In this document: positions 22,611 through 34,998 of the stretch, piece after piece
Layout: each line of letters begins with the position of its first letter
Position numbering within the stretch: the stretch's first letter is position 1
DNA from: Pantoea sp. GD03673
GTDB taxonomy: Bacteria; Pseudomonadota; Gammaproteobacteria; Enterobacterales; Enterobacteriaceae
DNA length: 64,000 nucleotides
Assembly: GCF_029844725.1 (NCBI RefSeq)
Contig: NZ_JAOCKJ010000011.1
Coordinates: 1-64,000, forward strand
Reading direction: 5' to 3'
Program-made: the position numbers and the translations under genes
Notes under the pieces: generated by a model
The model's input: the letters and a program-made list of their open reading frames with translations, nothing else
What the model was told of the DNA's origin: nothing
The model's database searches: none

Positions 22611-22792
22611 TTGCGTATAGATTGAGCAAAAACGCAATAACCGCTAAAATTATGCGTCATCGCCTGGCGTTCCCCTTTGTGATGCAGAGGCTGCGAGCGA
22701 AGAAAACCCGCCATATCAGGGGTCAGGCAGGAAAAAATCAGGCATAATTCGCTGATTTCCTCACATTTAACGTTTATTAATTAAGGTAACCC

Positions 22793-23110
22793 ATGGCTGA
22801 ATGGAACGGCGAATATATCAGCCCGTACGCTGAGCACGGTAAGAAGAGCGAGCAGGTCAAGAAGATTACAGTGTCTATCCCATTGAGCGTGCTGAAGATT
22901 TTAACGGATGAGCGTACCCGTCGTCAGGTGAATAACCTGCGTCACGCCACCAACAGCGAGCTGCTTTGCGAAGCCTTTTTGCATGCCTTTACCGGGCAAC
23001 CGTTGCCGGACGACGTGGACCTGCGCAAAGAACGCAGCGATGAAATTCCCGAAGAAGCGAAAAAGATCATGCGCGATATGGGCATCGATCCCGACACCTG
23101 GGAATATTGA
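22793..23110 (+). CDS. metJ: Methionine repressor MetJ
   Basis: Ribbon-helix-helix repressor using S-adenosylmethionine as corepressor. The 105 residues match the family length. The DNA-contacting beta-strand ([15 protein letters not shown]) and the helix [20 protein letters not shown] are highly conserved. Stands opposite metBL, sharing the met-box array, and ends at a bidirectional terminator shared with rpmE. Confidence 0.98.
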   Translation: MAEWNGEYISPYAEHGKKSEQVKKITVSIPLSVLKILTDERTRRQVNNLRHATNSELLCEAFLHAFTGQPLPDDVDLRKERSDEIPEEAKKIMRDMGIDPDTWEY

Positions 23111-23124
23111 TTCGTCAGAGCATA

Positions 23125-23152
23125 AAAAAACCCAGCCGAAGCTGGGTTTTTT
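23125..23152. terminator. Bidirectional terminator between metJ and rpmE
   Basis: AAAAAACCCAGC/GCTGGGTTTTTT stem with a CGAA tetraloop and T runs on both strands. Confidence 0.94.
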
Positions 23153-23190
23153 CTTGCCGCCGAACCCGCAGGTTCAGGTGCCTTTTAATC

Positions 23191-23406
23191 TTATTTTTTA
23201 GCGCCTGGCACGCTGAAACGCTTGTTAAAGCGGTCAACACGGCCACCAGTTGCCACTTCACGCTGCTTACCGGTATAGAACGGGTGGCATTTGCCACAAA
23301 CGTCCAGGTTCAGTTCGTGAGTCAGTGTTGAACGGGTGTGGATCTCGTTACCGCAGGTACATTTGATAGTAACTGCTTCGTATTTCGGGTGAATACCTTG
23401 TTTCAT
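23191..23406 (-). CDS. rpmE: 50S ribosomal protein L31, zinc-binding type
   Basis: Ribosomal protein bridging the 50S and 30S subunits. From the ATG at 23406 there are 71 residues (E. coli 70). It is the zinc form, with Cys16-x-Cys18 and the later CGKC pair (about residues 37-40), followed by [22 protein letters not shown]. The open frame extends four codons further upstream. Divergent from priA and convergent with metJ. Confidence 0.96.
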   Translation of the reverse strand: MKQGIHPKYEAVTIKCTCGNEIHTRSTLTHELNLDVCGKCHPFYTGKQREVATGGRVDRFNKRFSVPGAKK

Positions 23407-23609
23407 GGGAAACCTCATAGAAGGCCGTGTCGCTCTCCGTGCCAGGCGTTAACCTGCACAGCACCACACGCGGTTGAACATTTTAGGGTGTACTCCGGCA
23501 AGATCTTCTCACCGAAGGCGGCATATTATACAGGCAAGTTTTGATTGCTGCAAATCTCTGCTGAGATACCCGCCATCAGGGTCAGCGTGTACACTACCTT
23601 CCCCGATAA

Positions 23610-25826
<2,217 letters not shown>

Positions 25827-25900
25827 TTTTTGCTGACACTGCGAGCCAGATCGAAAAACGTCGCATAAGTCACAATTTTTATGCAAATTAAGTAACAACA

Positions 25901-25932
25901 AGCCGGGCAATCGTTAACAATGTTGCCCGGCT
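25901..25932 (+). terminator. Hairpin downstream of priA, probable terminator
   Basis: AGCCGGGCAA/TTGCCCGGCT, a perfect 10-bp stem with a 12-nt loop, followed by a moderately T-rich stretch (TGCTTTC). It lies 74 bp after the priA stop and before cytR. Confidence 0.6.
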
Positions 25933-25990
25933 TGCTTTCAGGTCAGGCAAAAACAGAATCGAACGCGCCATAACGCGTCAGGAGCATGTG

Positions 25991-27028
25991 TTGGAGCAGA
26001 ATCAACAATCGCCCGCCGCCACGATGAAAGATGTCGCGGAACATGCGGGCGTCTCAACCGCCACCGTATCGCGTGCGCTGATGAATCCGGAGAAAGTGTC
26101 TGCGGCTACCCGCCAGAAAGTCGAGCAGGCGGTTGCCGCCGTCGGCTATGCGGCACATGGCCCCACGCGGAACGCGCGGCGTAACGAAACGCGAACCATC
26201 CTGGTTATTGTCCCTGACATCTGCGACCCCTTCTTTAGTGAAATCATTCGTGGCATCGAAGTCACGGCAGCCGAAGAGGGTTATCTGGTCCTGATTGGTG
26301 ACTGCGCTCATCAGAATCAGCAGGAGAGAACCTTTCTCAATCTGATGGTCACGCGGCAGATTGATGGCATGGTGCTGCTCGGTTCACAGTTGCCCTTTGA
26401 TGCCAGCATCGATGAGCAACGCAACCTGCCACCCATGGTGATGGCGAATGAGTTTGCGCCGGAAATGTCACTGCCCACGGTTCACATCGATAACCTGACC
26501 GCCGCATTTGAAGCGGTCAATCATTTACTGCAGTTAGGCCACACGCAAATCGCCTGTATAGCCGGACCCGAAGAGATGCCGCTCTGTCAGTATCGTTTGC
26601 AGGGCTATGTACAGGCGATGCGCCGCAGCGGGCTGACCGTCGATCCCACTTATATTGTGCGCGGTGACTTCACGTTTGAAGCAGGCGTTGCCGCCATGAA
26701 TCAGTTGATGACCCTGCCGCAGCCGCCACGCGCACTGTTCTGCCACAGCGATATTATGGCGCTGGGAGCAATGAATCAGGCCAGACGCTGTGGACTGCGG
26801 ATACCCGAGGATCTCTCGGTCGTGGGATTCGATGACATTGAGCTGTCACGATACTGCGAGCCGCCGCTGACCACGGTCACGCAGCCACGTTATCAGATTG
26901 GCCGGGAAGCAATGCTCCTGCTGCTGGATGAGTTAAATGGTAAACGGGTCATCAGCGGCTCGCGACTGCTGGATGCCGGTTTAACGATTCGTGGCAGCAC
27001 GGCCCGCGCAAAAAAGCGTGAAAAATAA
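25991..27028 (+). CDS. cytR: LacI-family repressor CytR
   Basis: In E. coli CytR represses nucleoside uptake and catabolism genes together with CRP and is released by cytidine. The N-terminal LacI HTH (TMKDVAEHAGVSTATVSRALMNPEKVS) precedes the periplasmic-binding-like sensor domain (VPDICDPFFSEIIRGIE, GFDDIELSRY). No ATG start is available: TTG at 25991 has the best spacing (6 nt) to CAGGAG, while GTG at 25988 is one codon upstream. The start therefore remains uncertain by one residue. About 345 residues, near the E. coli length. Confidence 0.93.
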   Translation: MEQNQQSPAATMKDVAEHAGVSTATVSRALMNPEKVSAATRQKVEQAVAAVGYAAHGPTRNARRNETRTILVIVPDICDPFFSEIIRGIEVTAAEEGYLVLIGDCAHQNQQERTFLNLMVTRQIDGMVLLGSQLPFDASIDEQRNLPPMVMANEFAPEMSLPTVHIDNLTAAFEAVNHLLQLGHTQIACIAGPEEMPLCQYRLQGYVQAMRRSGLTVDPTYIVRGDFTFEAGVAAMNQLMTLPQPPRALFCHSDIMALGAMNQARRCGLRIPEDLSVVGFDDIELSRYCEPPLTTVTQPRYQIGREAMLLLLDELNGKRVISGSRLLDAGLTIRGSTARAKKREK

Positions 27029-27180
27029 GCGAATTCGTCTGATTTTTTCAGTAGATTCTTAAGGCGAACACTGCTGGTCAAAGTTCCGACCCTTGAGTAA
27101 CATGGCGGACTCCTTGCCGGGCGCGTAAAAATCATCATTTCGCCCATCTGGCACTATTTTTGAAGGGTATAAGAACGAGA

Positions 27181-28185
27181 GTGGCACAAAAAGATTACGT
27201 AGGCCGCGGGCGTTCAACAGGGACGCGTCGCAAAAAAAGCCCCAGCCGTGGCAAGAAGAGCAAAGGCGGTTCGGGAACATCTAAACTGATGATTGTACTG
27301 GCGGTCGCAGTGTTGGTGACCTTTGCCGGTGGTTTATGGTTCCTGGCGCACCACAAGAAAGAAGACGTGCCGGTCATTACGGATCATAAAGCCAACGGCA
27401 ATGGCTTACCGCCAAAGCCTGAAGAGCGCTGGAAATACATCAAAGAGCTGGAGAACCGTCAGGTTACGGTGCCGACCCCTATCGAACCCTCTTCGGGTGG
27501 CGAAGTGAAGTCGCAGACACAGCTGACCGACGAGCAGCGTCAGTTGCTGGAGCAGATGCAGGCGGATATGCGTCAGCAGCCAACGCAGCTCAATGAAGTG
27601 CCGTGGAACGAACAGACGCCAGCACAGCGTCAGCAAACGCTGCAGCATCAGCAGCAGTTGCAACAGCTGCAACGACAGCAGCAACAGGCTCAGCAACAGC
27701 AGGTTCAGCAACAACAGCAGCAGCAGCGTCAGCAGTTGCAGGCTCAGCAGCAACAGCAACGCCAGCAGCAGTTGCTGCAACAACAACAGCGTCAGCAACA
27801 ACAGCAACAGCAACAGCAACAGCAACGTCAGCAGCAGCAGCAGCAGCAGCAGCAAAACGTACAGCGTCAGACTCAGCCTGCCCCCATTACGCGGGAACCA
27901 GAGGTGCAGTCAAAACCGCAGGAGACGGCGAAGGCGAAACCGGCAGAGAAAGCCTCTTCGCAGCGCTGGATGGTACAGTGTGGTTCATTTAAAGGCACTG
28001 ACCAGGCTGAATCGGTGCGTGCAGGCTTAGCCTTTGAAGGCTTTGAAAGCCGTATTACTACCGGTGGTGGCTGGAATCGTGTGGTTATCGGTCCTTATAA
28101 AGATCGTGCATCCGCTGACAGCACCCTGAAACGCCTGCGCAGTTCCGGACACACCAGCTGCATTCCGCTCTCCGTCGGGGGTTGA
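27181..28185 (+). CDS. ftsN: Cell division protein FtsN with glutamine-rich linker
   Basis: Late divisome protein that triggers septal peptidoglycan synthesis. The start is GTG (27181), as in E. coli, giving 334 residues. There is a short basic cytoplasmic tail, one membrane helix (about 36-58), the conserved periplasmic GNGLPPKPEERWKYIKELE segment, a linker and a C-terminal SPOR domain (about 260-334) with the two cysteines expected to form a disulfide (VQCGSF and HTSC). The linker at about residues 145-225 is roughly 60 Gln in 80 positions, encoded by CAG/CAA repeats, far more than in E. coli. A sigma-32 promoter for hslVU overlaps its stop codon. Confidence 0.95.
   Translation: MAQKDYVGRGRSTGTRRKKSPSRGKKSKGGSGTSKLMIVLAVAVLVTFAGGLWFLAHHKKEDVPVITDHKANGNGLPPKPEERWKYIKELENRQVTVPTPIEPSSGGEVKSQTQLTDEQRQLLEQMQADMRQQPTQLNEVPWNEQTPAQRQQTLQHQQQLQQLQRQQQQAQQQQVQQQQQQQRQQLQAQQQQQRQQQLLQQQQRQQQQQQQQQQQRQQQQQQQQQNVQRQTQPAPITREPEVQSKPQETAKAKPAEKASSQRWMVQCGSFKGTDQAESVRAGLAFEGFESRITTGGGWNRVVIGPYKDRASADSTLKRLRSSGHTSCIPLSVGG
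27625..27857 (+). repeat. CAG/CAA-rich repeat tract inside ftsN
   Basis: About 230 bp of mostly CAG and CAA codons, interrupted by CGT (Arg), TTG/CTG (Leu) and a few others. Runs of up to 11 consecutive Gln codons are seen. Mixed CAG/CAA use lowers perfect slippage but leaves short CAG runs (for example near 27830-27852) that can change in length. Confidence 0.9.
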
Positions 28186-28208
28186 AACCCGTCAAACCCG
28201 CCCCATAT
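28181..28208 (+). promoter_or_regulatory. Sigma-32 heat-shock promoter of hslVU
   Basis: -35 GTTGAAA (28181-28187), 13-bp spacer and -10 CCCCATAT (28201-28208), a close match to the sigma-32 consensus CTTGAAA/CCCCATNT. It begins at the ftsN stop codon and lies 66 bp before hslV. Confidence 0.92.
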
Positions 28209-28273
28209 CTGTTGCATGATACTCCGCGCCCCGTGCGCGGAGTCCTTTTCCGACTGCAACAAGGGGTCTGCCC

Positions 28274-28804
28274 GTGACAACAATAGTAAGTGTACGACGC
28301 AACGGCCAGGTAGTGATTGGCGGTGATGGCCAGGCTACGCTCGGCAATACCGTGATGAAAGGCAACGTTAAAAAAGTGCGTCGTTTATACAACGATAAGG
28401 TGATTGCCGGATTTGCTGGCGGCACCGCAGACGCCTTCACTCTGTTTGAACTTTTCGAACGTAAGCTGGAAATGCATCAGGGCCACCTGGTAAAAGCCGC
28501 GGTGGAACTCGCTAAAGACTGGCGTACTGACCGTATGCTGCGTCGTCTTGAAGCCTTACTGGCCGTCGCGGATGAGTCAGCGTCTCTGATCATCAGCGGT
28601 AACGGTGACGTCATCCAGCCTGAAAACGATCTGATCGCCATCGGCTCTGGTGGGCCTTTTGCCCAGGCAGCGGCACGTGCGCTGCTGGAGAATACCGACA
28701 TGGGCGCACGCGACATCGTTGAGAAGTCGCTGAATATCGCGGGTGATATCTGCATCTACACTAACCACAACGTTAATTTCGAAGAATTAACGTCTAAGGC
28801 GTAA
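28274..28804 (+). CDS. hslV: ATP-dependent protease HslVU, peptidase subunit HslV
   Basis: Proteasome-like threonine peptidase that degrades unfolded and regulatory proteins with HslU. GTG start at 28274, as in E. coli; after Met removal Thr1 is the nucleophile ([10 protein letters not shown]). The 176 residues equal E. coli, with highly conserved [14 protein letters not shown] and [12 protein letters not shown]. The operon with hslU is driven by the sigma-32 promoter upstream; the gap to hslU is 10 bp. Confidence 0.98.
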   Translation: MTTIVSVRRNGQVVIGGDGQATLGNTVMKGNVKKVRRLYNDKVIAGFAGGTADAFTLFELFERKLEMHQGHLVKAAVELAKDWRTDRMLRRLEALLAVADESASLIISGNGDVIQPENDLIAIGSGGPFAQAAARALLENTDMGARDIVEKSLNIAGDICIYTNHNVNFEELTSKA

Positions 28805-28814
28805 GGGTATAAAT

Positions 28815-30152
28815 ATGTCTGAGATGACTCCACGCGAAATCGTCAGCGAACTGAACCGCTTTATCATCGGCCAGGACAGCGCTAAGCGCGCCGTGGCTAT
28901 TGCACTGCGTAACCGCTGGCGTCGCATGCAGCTCGACGAAGAGCTGCGCCATGAAGTTACCCCTAAAAATATCCTGATGATCGGTCCGACCGGTGTCGGT
29001 AAAACCGAGATCGCCCGTCGTCTGGCGAAGCTGGCCAATGCACCGTTTATCAAAGTCGAGGCGACGAAATTTACCGAAGTGGGTTATGTCGGTAAGGAAG
29101 TTGACTCTATCATTCGTGATCTGACCGATTCGGCCATCAAGATGGTACGCAGTCAGGCGATTGAAAAAAATAAATATCGTGCCGAAGAGATGGCCGAAGA
29201 GCGCATTCTTGATGTGCTGATTCCGCCCGCGAAAAACAACTGGGGCCAGTCAGAGCAAAGCGCTGAGCCGTCTGCGGCGCGCCAGTCGTTCCGCAAGAAG
29301 CTGCGTGAAGGCCAGCTGGACGATAAAGAGATTGAGATCGACCTGGCCGCCAGCGGTCCGGGTGTTGAGATCATGGCACCTCCGGGCATGGAAGAGATGA
29401 CCAGCCAGCTGCAGTCGATGTTCCAGAACCTCGGCGGCCAGAAGCAGAAAGCCCGCAAGCTGAAGATCAAAGAAGCGATGAAGCTGCTGATTGAAGAAGA
29501 AGCGGCAAAACTGGTTAATCCGGAAGAGCTTAAGCAGGACGCCATCGATGCCGTTGAACAGCACGGTATCGTGTTTATCGATGAGATCGACAAAATCTGT
29601 AAGCGCGGCGGCCAGAATGCCGGTGGCCCGGATGTCTCACGTGAAGGTGTTCAGCGCGACCTGCTGCCGCTGGTTGAAGGCTGTACCGTCTCGACCAAGC
29701 ATGGCATGGTCAAAACCGATCACATCCTGTTTATCGCCTCAGGCGCGTTCCAGGTTGCCAGCCCTTCTGATCTGATTCCGGAACTGCAGGGTCGTCTGCC
29801 GATCCGTGTAGAGCTGCAGGCGCTGACCGTGAACGACTTCCAGCGCATCCTGACCGAGCCAAATGCCTCCATTACCGTGCAGTACAAAGCACTGATGAAT
29901 ACCGAAGGCGTGAACATCGAGTTCACCGAAGACGGTATTCGCCGGATCGCTGAAGCCGCATGGCAGGTCAACGAAACCACCGAAAACATCGGTGCGCGCC
30001 GTCTGCATACCGTGCTGGAACGTCTGATGGAAGATATCTCGTATGACGCCAGCGATCGTCACGGTGAATCCGTAACCATCGATGCTGAATATGTGGGTAA
30101 ACATCTGGATGAACTGGTGGCTGACGAAGACCTTAGCCGCTTCATTCTCTGA
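28815..30152 (+). CDS. hslU: ATP-dependent protease ATPase subunit HslU
   Basis: AAA+ unfoldase that feeds substrates to HslV. The 445 residues (E. coli 443) show Walker [14 protein letters not shown], the GYVG pore motif, Walker [10 protein letters not shown] and the C-terminal tail ending SRFIL that docks into HslV. The intermediate domain lies between about residues 110 and 240. Followed by a strong terminator; menA, next in E. coli, is absent. Confidence 0.98.
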   Translation: MSEMTPREIVSELNRFIIGQDSAKRAVAIALRNRWRRMQLDEELRHEVTPKNILMIGPTGVGKTEIARRLAKLANAPFIKVEATKFTEVGYVGKEVDSIIRDLTDSAIKMVRSQAIEKNKYRAEEMAEERILDVLIPPAKNNWGQSEQSAEPSAARQSFRKKLREGQLDDKEIEIDLAASGPGVEIMAPPGMEEMTSQLQSMFQNLGGQKQKARKLKIKEAMKLLIEEEAAKLVNPEELKQDAIDAVEQHGIVFIDEIDKICKRGGQNAGGPDVSREGVQRDLLPLVEGCTVSTKHGMVKTDHILFIASGAFQVASPSDLIPELQGRLPIRVELQALTVNDFQRILTEPNASITVQYKALMNTEGVNIEFTEDGIRRIAEAAWQVNETTENIGARRLHTVLERLMEDISYDASDRHGESVTIDAEYVGKHLDELVADEDLSRFIL

Positions 30153-30175
30153 TTCACTGACTCAGCGCTTTTCAG

Positions 30176-30205
30176 AAGCCCAGCCCATCCGGCTGGGCTT
30201 TTTTA
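30176..30205 (+). terminator. Terminator of hslVU
   Basis: AAGCCCAGCC/GGCTGGGCTT stem, CATCC loop, followed by a T run (30199-30205). Confidence 0.93.
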
Positions 30206-30248
30206 TGCATGTTCTTGATCGAACGATGCTTTTTTCATAGTGATGATT

Positions 30249-30278
30249 TTGCCAACAATCTGCATATAGCGATATACT
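30249..30278 (+). promoter_or_regulatory. Putative rraA promoter
   Basis: -35 TTGCCA (30249-30254), 18-bp spacer and -10 TATACT (30273-30278), 32 bp upstream of the rraA ATG. It is the only good sigma-70-like match between the hslU terminator and rraA. Confidence 0.6.
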
Positions 30279-30310
30279 TACCTTTCCTGTGGCAAACAGA
30301 CGAAACCCTT

Positions 30311-30796
30311 ATGAAATACGATACATCTGAACTCTGCGATATCTACCATGAAGAAGTGAATGTTGTTGAACCGCTTTTTTCAAATTTTGGTGGGCGCACT
30401 TCATTCGGTGGTCAGATTACCACAGTGAAATGCTTTGAAGACAACGGCTTACTCTATGATCTGCTGGAAGAGAATGGCCGGGGTCGCGTGCTGGTAATTG
30501 ATGGCGGCGGCTCCGTGCGTCGTGCGCTGGTGGATGCACAACTGGCACGCCTGGCGGCAGCCAACGAGTGGGAAGGCCTGGTGATTTATGGTTCCGTACG
30601 CCAGGTTGATGAGCTGGAAGAACTGGAGATCGGCATTCAGGCGATTGCGGCAATTCCGGCAGGCGCAGCGGGTGAAGGGATTGGCGAAAGCGATGTGCGC
30701 GTCAATTTCGGCGGCGTCACCTTCTTCTCCGGCGACCATCTCTATGCCGATAACACGGGCATTATTCTGTCAGAGGATGCGCTGGACCTCGAATAA
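30311..30796 (+). CDS. rraA: RNase E activity regulator RraA
   Basis: Binds RNase E and lowers mRNA decay; the fold is that of class II aldolases. The 161 residues equal E. coli and are nearly identical, with [31 protein letters not shown] and [21 protein letters not shown] at 30311 is chosen by homology; the frame is open upstream through the promoter. A bidirectional terminator follows. Confidence 0.97.
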   Translation: MKYDTSELCDIYHEEVNVVEPLFSNFGGRTSFGGQITTVKCFEDNGLLYDLLEENGRGRVLVIDGGGSVRRALVDAQLARLAAANEWEGLVIYGSVRQVDELEELEIGIQAIAAIPAGAAGEGIGESDVRVNFGGVTFFSGDHLYADNTGIILSEDALDLE

Positions 30797-30808
30797 GCCA
30801 GACATGAA

Positions 30809-30833
30809 AACGGGTGCCTGAGCACCCGTTTTT
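30809..30833. terminator. Bidirectional terminator between rraA and zapB
   Basis: AACGGGTGC/GCACCCGTT stem with a CTGA loop, T run on the plus strand (30829-30833) and an A run giving T residues on the minus strand. Confidence 0.9.
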
Positions 30834-30849
30834 CATGTCAGCTGAGGCT

Positions 30850-31089
30850 TCAAACCTCTTCCATTTTTCCCAGCAATGCACGCAGACGTTCCTGCCATAC
30901 GTGTTGCTCTTCTTTCAGGTGCTGATTTTCACGCATCAGCGCATCGTGGTTGCCCGCGACTTGTTGCGCATCGTTACGCAGTGAGTTGTTCTGCTCTTTC
31001 AGCTCTTCGATTTCCATCTGCAACAGGGTGATGGTATCAATCGCCTGCTGTACTTTCGCTTCCAGTTTCTCAAACACTTCAAATGACAT
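30850..31089 (-). CDS. zapB: Cell division factor ZapB
   Basis: Cytoplasmic coiled-coil protein that with ZapA stabilises the Z ring. The 79 residues are almost entirely heptad-like ([20 protein letters not shown], then [15 protein letters not shown]) and match E. coli ZapB closely at both ends, with [10 protein letters not shown] at the C-terminus. Divergent from glpF across 405 bp. Confidence 0.96.
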   Translation of the reverse strand: MSFEVFEKLEAKVQQAIDTITLLQMEIEELKEQNNSLRNDAQQVAGNHDALMRENQHLKEEQHVWQERLRALLGKMEEV

Positions 31090-31364
31090 CTTTCTGACCT
31101 CTCCTAAATTCCTGCAAGGCGTTGATGATGCCAGCTTAAGCCAGCAACGTTGTCCCGATTGTATGTAGCCTCACCCCTCAAGTCCAGCAACGCGGCCTTT
31201 GCAGGGGGAGTCTGTAACACTTTTCAGCCAATCCCTGAATTTACGCTGCGCTTACTGTGGCTGCGTTCCCGTACTGGCCCGGTATCGCTTTAACAAGGCG
31301 CGAATAATGGGTTAAGAAAGCCAGAATACGCGAAAACGCGCATTTTTATGACACAGTACACAAA
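31090..31364. other. zapB-glpF intergenic region, left part
   Basis: No credible gene is seen. It should hold the zapB promoter on the minus strand and upstream sequences for glpFK, but I could not fix either. An ACGCGAAAACGCGC element near 31328 can form a small hairpin before a T run. I do not see a clear CRP palindrome. Confidence 0.35.
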
Positions 31365-31406
31365 AAACGATTTCGCTATTTCTCGTTTATGTTCGTTAAC
31401 GATAAA
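31365..31406. promoter_or_regulatory. Putative GlpR operators upstream of glpFK
   Basis: Two adjacent symmetric sites: AAACGA (31365-31370) with TCGTTT (31383-31388), and a second centred on the perfect palindrome TCGTTAACGA (31393-31402) in the context ATGTTCGTTAACGATAAA. The second closely resembles the GlpR consensus (ATGTTCG half-site). They lie about 90-130 bp upstream of glpF, fitting repression relieved by glycerol 3-phosphate. Confidence 0.75.
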
Positions 31407-31494
31407 TTCACATCAGCCCTACATAAAAGCTGGGTGCCTCATGGACTGAGAACAAAAACTGATAAAATTTAACCTCGCTTCAGGAACCACTATT

Positions 31495-32349
31495 ATGAGT
31501 CAGACAACTAACACGCTCAAAGGTCAGTGTATTGCCGAATTTCTGGGGACAGGCTTGATTATTTTCTTCGGCGCAGGCTGTGTTGCTGCACTGAAACTCG
31601 CCGGTGCCGCCTTCGGTCAGTGGGAAATCTGTATCATCTGGGGCTTAGCGGTCTCAATGGCTGTCTATCTTACCGCCGGGGTATCCGGTGCGCATCTGAA
31701 CCCTGCCGTTACGGTTGCGCTCTGCCTGTTCGCCAACTTCGAAGGTCGCAAAGTGGTGCCGTTTATTCTGGCGCAAATCGCCGGAGCATTCTGCGCGGCC
31801 GCGCTGGTTTATGGCCTCTATTACAGCCTCTTTTTCGATTACGAACAAAGTCATCAGATGGTACGCGGTACAGTTCAGAGTCTGGATCTGGCGGGTATCT
31901 TCTCAACCTATCCTAACCCGCATATCAGCGTAGGTCAGGCATTCCTGGTCGAGATGGTTATTACCGCAGTGCTTATGGCGGTGATTATGGCGCTGACTGA
32001 CGATGGCAACGGCGTACCGCGTGGACCAATGGCACCGCTGTTGATCGGCCTGCTGGTCGCCGTCATTGGTGGATCAATGGGTCCGCTGACCGGCTTTGCT
32101 CTTAACCCGGCACGTGATTTCGGACCTAAGCTGTTCGCCTTCTTCGCTGGCTGGGGTAACGTTGCCTTCACGGGGGGGAAAGAGATTCCTTACTTCCTGG
32201 TACCTATTTTTGGACCGCTGGTAGGTGCCTGCCTGGGTGCAGTGGGTTACCGCACACTGATTGGCCGCTACCTGCCAGGTGCCGCTAAAGAACCTGCAAA
32301 TATTCCAGCAGACAAACCGGTTGCACGCGCTCAGCAGCGTAAAGCGTAA
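31495..32349 (+). CDS. glpF: Glycerol facilitator GlpF
   Basis: Aquaglyceroporin allowing glycerol to diffuse across the inner membrane. The 284 residues contain six predicted membrane spans and the two half-helix motifs: first NPA in SGAHLNPAVTVAL and second NPA in GFALNPARDFGPK; the Arg after the second is the selectivity filter. The C-terminal tail (after about 260) is variable. Operon with glpK (30-bp gap), controlled by the GlpR sites upstream. Confidence 0.97.
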   Translation: MSQTTNTLKGQCIAEFLGTGLIIFFGAGCVAALKLAGAAFGQWEICIIWGLAVSMAVYLTAGVSGAHLNPAVTVALCLFANFEGRKVVPFILAQIAGAFCAAALVYGLYYSLFFDYEQSHQMVRGTVQSLDLAGIFSTYPNPHISVGQAFLVEMVITAVLMAVIMALTDDGNGVPRGPMAPLLIGLLVAVIGGSMGPLTGFALNPARDFGPKLFAFFAGWGNVAFTGGKEIPYFLVPIFGPLVGACLGAVGYRTLIGRYLPGAAKEPANIPADKPVARAQQRKA

Positions 32350-32379
32350 GTTTCACCTTTTATCATCAGGACTGAATTT

Positions 32380-33891
<1,512 letters not shown>

Positions 33892-33898
33892 TCTCCCT

Positions 33899-33928
33899 GC
33901 CCGCGACGCTGGCCGTCGCGGGCCTTTT
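33899..33928 (+). terminator. Terminator between glpK and glpX
   Basis: GCCCGCGACG/CGTCGCGGGC stem with a CTGGC loop followed by CTTTT. The T run is short, so partial read-through into glpX is possible. Confidence 0.75.
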
Positions 33929-33987
33929 GCCCGCCCCACTGCCCCGCTGTGTTACACTGCCTGCCGGTTTTTTGTCAGGTAGATGCC

Positions 33988-34998
33988 ATGAAACGAGAAC
34001 TTGCCATTGAATTTTCCCGCGTAACCGAAGCTGCCGCACTGGCGGGCTATCACTGGTTAGGACGCGGCGACAAAAATGCGGCTGACGGCGCGGCAGTCCA
34101 TGCCATGCGTCACGTGCTGAACTCCATTGAAATTGACGGTCAGATTGTGATCGGTGAAGGCGAAATCGACGAAGCCCCGATGCTCTATATCGGTGAAAAA
34201 GTCGGTACCGGCCGCGGCGATGCGGTCGATATTGCCGTCGACCCGATTGAAGGAACCCGCATGACGGCACTGGGCCAGGCTAACGCACTGGCCGTCATGG
34301 CCGTGGGCGATAAGGGCAGTTTTCTGCACGCCCCCGACATGTACATGGAGAAGCTGATTGTCGGTCCGGCAGCCCACGGTGCGATCGATCTCGACCTGCC
34401 GCTGGAAACCAACCTGCGTCATATCGCGATAGCAATGAACAAACCGCTGTCGCAACTGACCGTGTCGATTCTGGCAAAGCCGCGCCATGATGCGGTGATC
34501 AGCCAGTTGCAGCAGCTGGGCGTTCGGGTATTTACCTTCCCGGATGGTGATGTTGCCGCCTCGATTTTAACCTGCATGCCGGACAGTGAAGTGGATGTGA
34601 TGTATGGCATTGGCGGCGCACCGGAAGGCGTGGTCTCGGCGGCGGTGATCCGGGCACTGGACGGCGATATGCAGGGCCGGTTGCTGGCTCGTCATCATGT
34701 GAAAGGCGACAGCGCTGAAAATCGCCTGCTCGGCGAGCAGGAGCTGCAGCGCTGTGCAAAGATGGGGATTGAAGCGGGTAAAAAACTGACGCTGAGTGAG
34801 ATGGCGCGCAACGATAACGTGGTGTTTGCCGCCACCGGCATTACCAGTGGCGAGCTGCTGAAAGGCATTACGCGTCAGGGCAATATCGCCACCAGCGAAA
34901 CGCTGCTGATTCGCGGTAAATCACGCACCATCCGCCGTATCCAGTCGATTCACTATCTCGACCGTAAAGATCCGGCGCTCCATCCGTTTATCCTGTAA
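33988..34998 (+). CDS. glpX: Fructose-1,6-bisphosphatase class II GlpX
   Basis: Gluconeogenic bisphosphatase of the GlpX type. The 336 residues equal E. coli, with the metal-binding GEGEIDEAPMLY, DPIEGT motif and GIGGAPEGVVSAA. The ATG at 33988 is the family start; 13 open codons upstream lie in the spacer. Third glp gene after the glpK terminator. Converges on emrD with an 11-bp overlap. Confidence 0.97.
   Translation: MKRELAIEFSRVTEAAALAGYHWLGRGDKNAADGAAVHAMRHVLNSIEIDGQIVIGEGEIDEAPMLYIGEKVGTGRGDAVDIAVDPIEGTRMTALGQANALAVMAVGDKGSFLHAPDMYMEKLIVGPAAHGAIDLDLPLETNLRHIAIAMNKPLSQLTVSILAKPRHDAVISQLQQLGVRVFTFPDGDVAASILTCMPDSEVDVMYGIGGAPEGVVSAAVIRALDGDMQGRLLARHHVKGDSAENRLLGEQELQRCAKMGIEAGKKLTLSEMARNDNVVFAATGITSGELLKGITRQGNIATSETLLIRGKSRTIRRIQSIHYLDRKDPALHPFIL

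Noticed and set aside
27603..27992. Long Ala/Thr-rich and Leu-rich frames across the ftsN repeat
   Set aside because: They are by-products of CAG/CAA repetition read in other frames; ftsN itself is clearly the coding frame.
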